From Candidatus Bathyarchaeum sp. (GTDB taxonomy: Archaea; Thermoproteota; Bathyarchaeia; Bathyarchaeales; Bathyarchaeaceae): DNA of 5,648 bases. The position numbers were made by a program, and so were the translations under genes. Under the pieces are notes generated by a model. That model was not told the origin of the DNA and ran no database searches. It saw nothing but the letters and a program-made list of their open reading frames with translations. Every line of letters starts with the position of its first letter. Position 1 is the stretch's first letter. The stretch lies in contig SOJY01000165.1 in the NCBI GenBank assembly GCA_004376385.1, forward strand, positions 1 through 5,648, given 5' to 3'. Of this stretch, positions 1 to 5,648 are shown piece after piece.

Positions 1-56
1 ATTGTTGAAAACTAGCTTTTTTCAGAAAAACCAAGCAACTAAAAGAATTAGTAACT

Positions 57-98
57 AAAAAAGGAAAAGTGGAGAAGTGTCTGGTGTTTTTACCAGAC
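57..98 (-). terminator. Probable terminator of the SAM synthetase gene, overlapping its stop codon
   Basis: A perfect 7-base inverted repeat (GTCTGGT at 79-85, ACCAGAC at 92-98) encloses a 6-base loop; the minus-strand stop codon (92-90) sits at the edge of this loop. Continuing on the minus strand, the transcript would run into TTTTCCTTTTTT (68-57). Archaeal termination is usually driven by U-rich tracts with or without a hairpin, so the T-run is the stronger part of the call. The hairpin role is inferred. Confidence 0.5.
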
Positions 99-1301
99 TG
101 AGATTTTTCCGTAGGCTAGTTTTTTGCAGAATTCTTCTATGTTTGCTAGTTCACCGTCGATTACTTCGGTTATTCTGCCCTGCACATTATTATCGAGAGA
201 AGCTCCCTCGTTCATGACTACCTGCGCAGCAGCTATTGCGGGCTGATCAATCGGCTTACCAATCTGACTGAGAAGCCACACACAAGTCTCCGCCACCTCA
301 GGCACCTGCTCGCAGATGCTTCTGGCAATCTGATGAGTCAAAGTGTTGTAGATTTTTCCAACGTGACTAACTGGGTTCTTTCCCGCAGCAGCCTCAGTGC
401 CGATAGGACGATTCAACGAAATAACACCGTTGACTTTGTTGCCTCTGCCTACCTGACCAGAATCCGCGCCATCCGCGCTTGTACCCAACACACTCAAGTA
501 AACGCCGTCTACGCCTCGTCCCTCAACATCCAAAGTGTTAACATAAACGTTAACCTTATCAAAGGCGCCCTTCGCATTCGCCCACTCATGCACATCCGCA
601 TGAATATCAGCCTTCTTTTTCATGTAATCTTTTTCGCCGTCAACAAAACGGTCAACAAAAGCCATAGCAACAGTCAAATTCAGGACACTTCCGTTCTTGT
701 AGCCCATAACCTTAACGTCTTCCCCAGATTCAGGAAACCGCTTCTTGAAATCTGCTGAATTCACGTAACGCTCAGTATCCAAAACCATATTCTCTGTTCT
801 TGTCAGTGGCGCATAGCCCACAGCCGCCGAAGTGTCATTAGCCCCAAACATGCAGTGTTCTCTCTTGAAAATGTCAGTAAGCCCCTGAGAACCATGCTTC
901 AGCTCCACCTGATACTTCATGTGCTCCTCAGGATCAACAAACCGGAGATGCTCCTTCAACCAATCCTTAGCAGTTTGAATAGTAATCTCTTCAACCGGTA
1001 TACTTTTTCCGTCAGCCTCAAAGGTTGCCCTGTCACCGAAAATAAGAAGCATAGGCTCATTCACGACCCCTCCACCGAACTTGCATTCCACATCACCAGC
1101 AACAAGCAACGACTTGTCAGTATTATGATGCAAAATAGTTCCAAACTCCTTAAGATACGCCTTGCTCAACTCCACTGAAACCTGATCCATTATAGCGTCA
1201 CACATAGAGTCAGGATGACCGACACCCTTGCGCTCAACAATCTCGAGGGGTTGCTTCTCAAGAGGCGTCCGTTTCGAACCATTAACAACTATGTTCCGCA
1301 T
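90..1301 (-). CDS. mat: Archaeal-type S-adenosylmethionine synthetase (methionine adenosyltransferase)
   Basis: This cytosolic enzyme makes S-adenosylmethionine from methionine and ATP, releasing phosphate and pyrophosphate, and so supplies the cell's methyl donor. The 403-residue protein belongs to the archaeal MAT family, which is very divergent from bacterial MetK. Visible family motifs are ERKGVGHPDSMCD at 23-35, LHHNTDK at 57-63, ANDTSAAVGYAPL at 154-166, VGRGNKVNG at 284-292 and the glycine/alanine-rich block at 301-319 ending GKNPVSHVGKIYN. Length is normal for the family (about 400). I chose ATG at 1301 over the in-frame TTG at 1319 because family members begin MRNI, because AAGGTG lies 5 bases upstream of the ATG, and because the TATA box predicts transcription starting close to the TTG. 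It is transcribed divergently from the purF-type operon. Nothing is truncated; the stop codon lies in an inverted repeat that may terminate the transcript. Confidence 0.96.
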   Translation of the reverse strand: MRNIVVNGSKRTPLEKQPLEIVERKGVGHPDSMCDAIMDQVSVELSKAYLKEFGTILHHNTDKSLLVAGDVECKFGGGVVNEPMLLIFGDRATFEADGKSIPVEEITIQTAKDWLKEHLRFVDPEEHMKYQVELKHGSQGLTDIFKREHCMFGANDTSAAVGYAPLTRTENMVLDTERYVNSADFKKRFPESGEDVKVMGYKNGSVLNLTVAMAFVDRFVDGEKDYMKKKADIHADVHEWANAKGAFDKVNVYVNTLDVEGRGVDGVYLSVLGTSADGADSGQVGRGNKVNGVISLNRPIGTEAAAGKNPVSHVGKIYNTLTHQIARSICEQVPEVAETCVWLLSQIGKPIDQPAIAAAQVVMNEGASLDNNVQGRITEVIDGELANIEEFCKKLAYGKISVW

Positions 1302-1306
1302 GAAAA

Positions 1307-1312
1307 CACCTT
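1307..1312 (-). promoter_or_regulatory. Ribosome binding site of the SAM synthetase gene
   Basis: AAGGTG on the minus strand lies 5 bases before ATG 1301 and matches part of AGGAGGTGAT, the complement of the archaeal 16S 3' end. It decides the start in favour of ATG 1301 rather than TTG 1319, which would put this site inside the coding region. Confidence 0.6.
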
Positions 1313-1337
1313 GACGCAAAAGCTAACCCCGATAATT

Positions 1338-1355
1338 CATATATACCTTACGATA
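1338..1355 (-). promoter_or_regulatory. TATA box with BRE-like element for the SAM synthetase gene
   Basis: On the minus strand the sequence reads CGTAAGG followed by TATATATG: a purine-rich BRE-like stretch abutting a strong TATA core (1345-1340). With the usual archaeal spacing of about 26 bases, transcription would start near 1316. This leaves a leader of roughly 15 bases that still contains the Shine-Dalgarno site. The spacing and the RBS support each other. The start site itself is inferred. Confidence 0.65.
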
Positions 1356-1428
1356 ATACGCGCAACAAAACCGCAACAACAAAATCATACCAAACAACCC
1401 CAATTTACGATGCAAACAATTCCCCCAC

Positions 1429-1450
1429 ACAAAAGAACAACAACTTTTGT
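1429..1450. repeat. Short inverted repeat in the divergent intergenic region
   Basis: ACAAAAG (1429-1435) and CTTTTGT (1444-1450) form a perfect 7-base inverted repeat with an 8-base spacer. It lies between the two divergent promoters, about 40 bases upstream of the better plus-strand TATA candidate, where an operator for a dimeric regulator could sit. Base composition here is strongly A/C-biased, so a 7-base match by chance is possible and function is unproven. Confidence 0.25.
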
Positions 1451-1466
1451 CCTCACAAATTTTGCC

Positions 1467-1493
1467 ATAAAATTGTAGTAAAGATTGATAAAT
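1467..1493 (+). promoter_or_regulatory. Candidate promoter region of the purF-purD-HAD operon
   Basis: Two TATA-like stretches are visible: ATAAAATT at 1467-1474 and GATAAATA at 1486-1493. The first would place the transcript start near 1496, giving a leader of about 20 bases before ATG 1517. The second would place it near 1516, making the mRNA essentially leaderless at ATG 1517. Neither is as good as the minus-strand TATA box. An imperfect inverted repeat (AATTTT 1458-1463, AAAATT 1469-1474) overlaps the first candidate. Confidence 0.35.
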
Positions 1494-1516
1494 AGGACAC
1501 CTCAATAGTGAAAAAT

Positions 1517-3004
1517 ATGCTCGAACAGTTAAAAGAGGCATGCGGGGTTTTCGCAGCACAGGACTTCACCAACAAGCCTGTGTTCCCATATGTCTACTGG
1601 GGACTACGAGCCCAAAACCACCGCGGCCACCAATCCCACGGATTCCTCACCTACGACGGAACATTCCACAGCAAAAAAGGCTTGGACCTTGTTCCAAAAA
1701 TAAGAAAGGACAAAATCCAAAAGTGGCTAACAGACCTGCCCGGATCCGTTGGGTTAGGACACGTCAGATACTCCACATCTGGCGGAACAGATTACGAATC
1801 ACTAGTAAAAAGCACCCAACCAATCTTAGAAAAACGGGGAAAAAAACAAATCGCAATAGCCTTCAACGGCAACGTCGTCAACACCCCCGAAATAATAAAG
1901 CAGATAAGAGAAGAATACCCAAACTTCCGATTCAACTACGACGCAGAACTAATCTCCAGAAAACTACTAAGACAAGGAAAAGACGGCGACCTAGCCTCAT
2001 CCGTAAAAAGATGCATGAAAGAAATCGAAGGCGCATTCTCCGTCGCAGGAATAACAGAAAAAGGAGAACTCTTCGCCTTCAGAGACCCCCGCGGAATAAG
2101 ACCCCTATGTTGTGGCTGCAGCAAAAACGGGAAAACCTGTGCAGTATCATCAGAAAGCGTGGGTCTAGACATAAACAGCTTAGACTTCAGTTTTGAGGTG
2201 AACCCCGGAGAGCTTGTGGTCGCCTCAAAAGACGGCTTCACACGAAAACAATTATGTAATGGAGAAAAAAGGGCACTGTGTGCCTTCGAGTTCGCCTACT
2301 TTGCCAGACCAGACTCAAGGCTAGGAAACAGGTACGTCTACGAAGTCAGAGAAGCGTTCGGAAGAAACTTTGCGTGGGAATACCCCGAAACCACAAGCAA
2401 AGTGGACATGATCATGTCTATGCCCGAAACAGGCAACGACGCAGCCTTCGGATACCACGAGTTGACGGGTATACGGTGGGAGAGAGCCTCCAGAAGGCAC
2501 AGGTACGTGGCGGAGAGAGCGTTTATTCTGCTTGCAGATGAACGATACACCACGATAGACAGAAAAATCAATATTGTTGACCATAAGCTGGCAGGAAAAA
2601 ATGTTGCCGTAGTGGATGATAGTATTGTCAGAGGCGACACCACCAAAGTAGTGGTCAAAAAGCTGCGGAAAATGGGCGCAAACAAAGTTTACCTCTTCAT
2701 AACATTTCCAAGAATTATTGGTCCATGCTTCTATGGAGTTGACATGGCAACCTACAGGGAACTGATAGGGTCACAGCACGACGCAGAGGAGATAGCCGAG
2801 ATAGTGGGCGCAGACGCAGTGAATTACCAGTCAGTTGATGGGCTAATCAGAGCCACGGGCTTAGTCAAAGAGGACCTGTGCTTGGGATGCATCACAGGCA
2901 AGTATCCCACGCCCATAGCCCAAAAGTTGGCGGATGAGATGAAGGAAAGATTCGAGAACGGATACAACGAAAAAGGAAGAATATACGAAACTGACACAAA
3001 CTAA
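1517..3004 (+). CDS. purF: PurF-type amidophosphoribosyltransferase, divergent
   Basis: Amidophosphoribosyltransferase converts PRPP and glutamine to 5-phosphoribosylamine, the first committed step of purine synthesis. The 495-residue protein has an N-terminal Ntn glutaminase domain and a C-terminal phosphoribosyltransferase domain. Cys9 (in EACGVF) is the expected nucleophile, so an 8-residue propeptide would be removed. Also visible are HVRYST at 82-87, FNGN at 116-119, DAEL at 142-145, RDPRGIRPL near 189-197, ARPDS at 263-267 and the PRPP loop VVDDSIVRGDTT at 365-376. Cys255, Cys404, Cys455 and Cys458 align with the four 4Fe-4S ligands of the Bacillus-type enzyme. Odd points: HRGHQSHGF replaces HRGQE(S/A)AG-like sequence, MPETGND replaces the usual PDSG, and the flexible loop reads HRYVAERAFI instead of NRYVGRTFI. 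An in-frame GTG at 1508 would add three residues. I prefer ATG 1517 because GTGA (1508-1511) sits 5 bases upstream as a weak ribosome site. First gene of the operon. A paralogue with altered substrate use cannot be excluded. Confidence 0.88.
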   Translation: MLEQLKEACGVFAAQDFTNKPVFPYVYWGLRAQNHRGHQSHGFLTYDGTFHSKKGLDLVPKIRKDKIQKWLTDLPGSVGLGHVRYSTSGGTDYESLVKSTQPILEKRGKKQIAIAFNGNVVNTPEIIKQIREEYPNFRFNYDAELISRKLLRQGKDGDLASSVKRCMKEIEGAFSVAGITEKGELFAFRDPRGIRPLCCGCSKNGKTCAVSSESVGLDINSLDFSFEVNPGELVVASKDGFTRKQLCNGEKRALCAFEFAYFARPDSRLGNRYVYEVREAFGRNFAWEYPETTSKVDMIMSMPETGNDAAFGYHELTGIRWERASRRHRYVAERAFILLADERYTTIDRKINIVDHKLAGKNVAVVDDSIVRGDTTKVVVKKLRKMGANKVYLFITFPRIIGPCFYGVDMATYRELIGSQHDAEEIAEIVGADAVNYQSVDGLIRATGLVKEDLCLGCITGKYPTPIAQKLADEMKERFENGYNEKGRIYETDTN

Positions 3005-3032
3005 CCAAAAATTACACAAGTTTAGCATGTTC

Positions 3033-3039
3033 AGGTGAT
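3033..3039 (+). promoter_or_regulatory. Ribosome binding site of the PurD-type gene
   Basis: AGGTGAT is a 7-base perfect match to the archaeal anti-Shine-Dalgarno complement and lies 5 bases before ATG 3045. Only 2 bases separate it from the in-frame GTG at 3042, so it selects ATG 3045 as the start. Confidence 0.75.
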
Positions 3040-3044
3040 CAGTG

Positions 3045-4454
3045 ATGGAGAAAGTTGGCATCCTAGTAATTTCTTATGGCTCAAGAGCAGCCGCTATGAT
3101 AGATGCTTTTGTTCGTAGCGAAGATTACGCCCCAAGACTCTATGTTGTTGATAAACAGAAGAACCCCTTCAACGTGAAACGGGCAGAAAAGCACACGGTC
3201 ATTTCTGATTTTAACCTAAAGGCGATTACGAGATTCGCCAAAAAGCACAAAGACAACATAGACTTTGGGATAGTTGGTCCCGAAAAGCCGATCATCGCCG
3301 GAGTAAGAGATGTCATCGAGAAAGAAACAAAGATACCAATGATTTGCCCAACCAGAAGATACGCCATCGAAGCAAGCAAAATAGCTCAGCGCCAACTATT
3401 CCAGAAGGTTGCGCCAGAAGTTAATCCACAATTCAAGGTTTTCGACCCAAAAGACTACAGCAGCACAACACAAGCCAAAAAGAGCGTTTACGCTTGGCTA
3501 AAAGAACTCGACAACCAAGTGGCGGTGAAGCCTGACAAGGCAACTGCAGGAAAGGGAGTCGGAGTCTGGGGAGACCACTTCAACACGCCCGAAGAGGTTT
3601 TTGAGCATTTCATCTCCAACTATGAGCATGGTCCAGTCATAATCGAAGAGAAAGTGGAGGGCGAAGAATCCAGCTTCCAAACGTTCTGTGACGGAAAACG
3701 TTTGGTTCCACTGCCCGAAACCAGAGACTACAAACGAGCCTTCGACGACGACAAGGGACCCAACACTGGAGGAATGGGCGCCTACAAAAACGCTGGAGAC
3801 ATACTGCCCTTCATGACCTTAAGAGACAGAGAAAAAGAAATCGAAATTGTCAACAAAGTTTTTGCAGAACTGAAGGGAAAAGGCAGCAACCCCGAACTGC
3901 GGGGCGTTCCCTTCTATGCTGCTTTCATTCACACAAGCAAAGGACCAAAAATCCTAGAAGTCAACAGCAGACCTGGAGACCCAGAAATAATGAATCTGAT
4001 GCCCGCCCTGAAGGATGATTTTGTTGAAGTATGCTACAACATGATAGACGGAAACCTAAGAAAACTCAACTTCAGGAAGCAGGCAACAGTTGTAACCTAT
4101 AAGGTTCCGCCAGACTACGGCGGCTACGCAACCAAGTTTCCCGACCGCATAAACAAGAATGAAGTGGATACTGCGGTGGACTTGAGTGGTGCAGAGAAGC
4201 TGGTTGAAAAAAACGGAGATTGCATTAGGGTGTATCCGGGTTCTATGGAGCTTCGGGCTGGAGAAAACTTTGCCCTTGGCTCGCGCACAGTCGCCGTTGT
4301 GGGCATAGGCGATGACATCAATGAGGCAAGAGAAAAATCCCTTGAGGGCATAGCCGCGATTAAAGGCGGGGCGCTCTGGAACCGAAACGACATCGCAATA
4401 AAGGCGCACATCAAGAAAAGCGTAAAGCATATGGAAGAATTGAGGAGGCGCTGA
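3045..4454 (+). CDS. purD: PurD-type phosphoribosylamine-glycine ligase (GAR synthetase), divergent ATP-grasp enzyme
   Basis: GAR synthetase joins glycine to 5-phosphoribosylamine using ATP, the second purine step, and acts directly after PurF. The 469-residue protein shows the PurD order: an N-terminal Rossmann-like domain to about residue 105 with VGPEKPIIAG at 77-86; an ATP-grasp core with VKPDKATAGKGVGV at 161-174, IIEEKVEGEESSF at 199-211, and RDYKRAFDDDKGPNTGGMGAY at 227-247; metal-binding EVNSRPGDPE at 305-314; and a C-terminal domain with SRTVAVVGIGDDINEARE at 413-430. It is somewhat longer than typical PurD (about 425-435). Departures from the family: the N-terminal GGREHA loop reads YGSRAAAM (11-18), RFGDPE is RPGDPE, and the usual C-terminal RxDIG is RNDIA. 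The core ATP and metal residues remain, so the enzyme should be active. Its acceptor acid need not be glycine. It is 40 bases downstream of purF and overlaps the next gene by one base. Confidence 0.87.
   Translation: MEKVGILVISYGSRAAAMIDAFVRSEDYAPRLYVVDKQKNPFNVKRAEKHTVISDFNLKAITRFAKKHKDNIDFGIVGPEKPIIAGVRDVIEKETKIPMICPTRRYAIEASKIAQRQLFQKVAPEVNPQFKVFDPKDYSSTTQAKKSVYAWLKELDNQVAVKPDKATAGKGVGVWGDHFNTPEEVFEHFISNYEHGPVIIEEKVEGEESSFQTFCDGKRLVPLPETRDYKRAFDDDKGPNTGGMGAYKNAGDILPFMTLRDREKEIEIVNKVFAELKGKGSNPELRGVPFYAAFIHTSKGPKILEVNSRPGDPEIMNLMPALKDDFVEVCYNMIDGNLRKLNFRKQATVVTYKVPPDYGGYATKFPDRINKNEVDTAVDLSGAEKLVEKNGDCIRVYPGSMELRAGENFALGSRTVAVVGIGDDINEAREKSLEGIAAIKGGALWNRNDIAIKAHIKKSVKHMEELRRR
4442..4448 (+). 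promoter_or_regulatory. Ribosome binding site of the HAD gene, inside the end of the PurD-type gene
   Basis: GAGGAGG is a strong Shine-Dalgarno match ending 5 bases before ATG 4454. It lies within the last codons of the preceding gene, and the stop and start share a base (TGATG). This arrangement favours translational coupling of ligase and phosphatase. Confidence 0.75.
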
Positions 4455-5560
4455 TGTCAACAGAAGCGTCCCAAACGAATCCGCGAATATTCGTTACCGA
4501 CTGTGAGGGACCAATCTCAAAAAACGACAACGCCTTCGAGTTGACAAGCAGTTTTGTCCCAGATGGAGACAGCTTCTTTGCTCTTGTAAGCAAGTATGAT
4601 GATGTTCTCGCCGATGTTGTCAAAAAGCCAGACTACAAGGCTGGAGACACGCTGCGGCTGATTCTTCCCTTCCTGAAAGCTTACGGAACCACAGACAAAA
4701 GAATAAGAGATTTTTCATCCAGAAACGTTCTGCTGGTTCCAGGAGCCCAAAACACACTCACTTTCGTCAGAAAACTATTTCCCTCGTTCATCGTCAGCAC
4801 CAGCTACGAACAGTATATCTCTGCCCTATGCACGCTGACGGGCTTCCCCTTCGAGAACACATACTGCACCAGCCTGAACATAGACAAATACGACATAACC
4901 GCCGAAGAGACAAAACGGCTAAAAGAAATGGGAAAAGAAATAGCGGCACTGCCTATGATTGAAATCCCCAAAAACGCCAGTTCAGTAAGCGAGTTTTCGC
5001 AAAAAGACCAAGAAACCATAGAGCGGCTGGATGAGATTTTCTGGCAGGAACTTCCAAAGATGGAGTCGGGCAGGATGCTACTTGAGGTTAATCCTGTTGG
5101 CGGCTCAGAGAAGGAACGGGCTGTAAAAGATATTGTCGAGAAGCTGGGTTGCAGCCTTGACAGGGTGATGTATGTGGGTGACAGCATAACAGACGCCCCG
5201 CCCCTAAAGTTGGTACGAGACCATGGTGGATTAACGGTCTCATTTAATGGGAACGATTATTCTGTGAGGGAGTCAGAGATTGCGGTGCTCTCAGGAGACA
5301 CTACTGTAACTTCTGTTCTCGCAGAAGCATTCAGCAGATTAGGCAAAGAGGGAGCACTTAGATTGGTTGAGGAGTGGAGTCCTTCAGGGCTTGAGAAGTA
5401 TTGTGCGGTTCCAGAATTGCGTGAGCGGATGGGTGTGTTGTTTTCTGGCGGTTTTCCTCAGGTTGAACAAGTAACCGCCGATAACATGGAGCGGTTGATG
5501 AGAGAAAGCGGCGTTTTCAGGAAGACTGCGAGGGGAGAGGCTATAGGAAAACTGGGATGA
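4454..5560 (+). CDS. HAD-superfamily phosphatase-like protein, EhaR/COG4030-like archaeal family
   Basis: The 368-residue protein has the four HAD motifs. Motif I is VTDCEGP at 14-20 with Asp16 as likely nucleophile; motif II is FIVSTS at 112-117 with Ser115; motif III is a lysine, probably Lys220 in GGSEKERAV; motif IV is VGDSITDAPP at 241-250 with Asp243 and Asp247 for magnesium. About 100 residues separate motifs I and II, room for a cap domain that would set substrate choice. Residues past about 290 extend beyond the HAD core. The motif I neighbourhood (TDCEGPISKNDNAFEL, 15-30) recalls the archaeal family named energy-converting hydrogenase A subunit R, which is also found without that hydrogenase; this match is from memory. 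No hydrogenase genes are nearby, so a hydrogenase role is not supported here. Position +2 of motif I is Glu instead of the usual Asp. No signal peptide or membrane segment is seen, so it is probably cytosolic. The overlap with the PurD-type gene suggests a shared pathway; the substrate is unknown. Confidence 0.8.
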   Translation: MSTEASQTNPRIFVTDCEGPISKNDNAFELTSSFVPDGDSFFALVSKYDDVLADVVKKPDYKAGDTLRLILPFLKAYGTTDKRIRDFSSRNVLLVPGAQNTLTFVRKLFPSFIVSTSYEQYISALCTLTGFPFENTYCTSLNIDKYDITAEETKRLKEMGKEIAALPMIEIPKNASSVSEFSQKDQETIERLDEIFWQELPKMESGRMLLEVNPVGGSEKERAVKDIVEKLGCSLDRVMYVGDSITDAPPLKLVRDHGGLTVSFNGNDYSVRESEIAVLSGDTTVTSVLAEAFSRLGKEGALRLVEEWSPSGLEKYCAVPELRERMGVLFSGGFPQVEQVTADNMERLMRESGVFRKTARGEAIGKLG

Positions 5561-5648
5561 TACGCGCATATTGGTAGTAATGCTTTCTTTAAATTCACGT
5601 TAAATCCTATATTCTATTACGGAAGGCAGCTTCGAATTTTATCATGGT

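Noticed and set aside
12..131. A near-repeat: CTAGCTTTTTTCAGAA at 12-27 resembles CTAGTTTTTTGCAGAA at 116-131, the end of the SAM synthetase coding region, hinting at a duplicated gene tail.
   Set aside because: The match is short, T-rich and needs two indels, and the surrounding sequence does not continue the similarity, so chance is the simpler explanation.
333..1178. Long open frames on the plus strand opposite the SAM synthetase gene.
   Set aside because: The minus-strand frame encodes a full, motif-rich archaeal MAT. The opposite frames have no recognisable motifs or ribosome sites and reflect the A/C-rich strand composition.
1323..1559. A minus-strand open frame spanning the intergenic region and the start of the PurF-type gene.
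   Set aside because: It has no recognisable domain or convincing ribosome site, and it would cover both divergent promoters and the start of a well-supported gene.
2278..2541. An alternative plus-strand reading frame through the diverged segment of the PurF-type gene, considered as a sign of a compensated frameshift.
   Set aside because: Reading frame 0 still aligns with the PurF flexible-loop region (TGI, then RYV and R-x-FI at the expected spacing), while the other frames show no PurF similarity.
4454..5560. Assigning the HAD protein as a genuine energy-converting hydrogenase subunit.
   Set aside because: No other hydrogenase gene is in the window, the protein has HAD catalytic motifs and no membrane or metal-cofactor features, and its coupling is to purine-type genes.
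5561..5648. Possible terminator (TGCTTTCTTT at 5581-5590), TATA-like TTTAAATT at 5588-5595 and an ATG at 5644 that could begin another gene.
   Set aside because: The T-run is interrupted and has no stem, the ATG has no Shine-Dalgarno site, and only five bases of sequence remain from the start of that ATG. No annotation can be supported.

Overview
This window looks like chromosomal DNA from an archaeon with mid-range GC. The evidence is an archaeal-type S-adenosylmethionine synthetase, a TATA/BRE-like promoter, Shine-Dalgarno sites that match the archaeal 16S tail (AGGAGGTGAT), and an archaea-restricted HAD family. The divergence of the purine-type enzymes would suit an uncultured lineage such as Bathyarchaeia or a relative. 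That placement is a guess from general familiarity, not something the sequence proves.

Layout. Positions 1-89 are AT-rich and non-coding and hold the likely 3' end of the first gene's transcript. Positions 90-1301, minus strand, encode the archaeal methionine adenosyltransferase. Positions 1302-1516 are a divergent intergenic region with a clear TATA box for the minus-strand gene and weaker candidates for the plus-strand operon. Three plus-strand genes follow as a probable operon: a PurF-type amidophosphoribosyltransferase (1517-3004), then after 40 bases a PurD-type ATP-grasp ligase (3045-4454), and, sharing one base with it (TGATG junction), a HAD-fold phosphatase resembling the EhaR/COG4030 family (4454-5560). 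Positions 5561-5648 are non-coding as far as can be seen, apart from an unsupported ATG at 5644. No tRNA, rRNA, CRISPR, insertion sequence or other mobile element was found.

How the genes may work together. PurF makes 5-phosphoribosylamine from PRPP and glutamine, and PurD normally ligates glycine to it. Their adjacency fits handing over this unstable intermediate. Both proteins keep their core catalytic motifs but have changed several family-signature loops near the substrates, and a putative phosphatase is translationally coupled to the ligase. Two readings are open: (a) these are simply the lineage's diverged de novo purine enzymes with an unrelated passenger phosphatase; (b) this is a dedicated phosphoribosylamine-derived pathway in which the ligase makes an amide and the HAD enzyme removes a phosphate. 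Reading (b) is a hypothesis. The divergent SAM synthetase may be unrelated or may share regulation through the common intergenic region.
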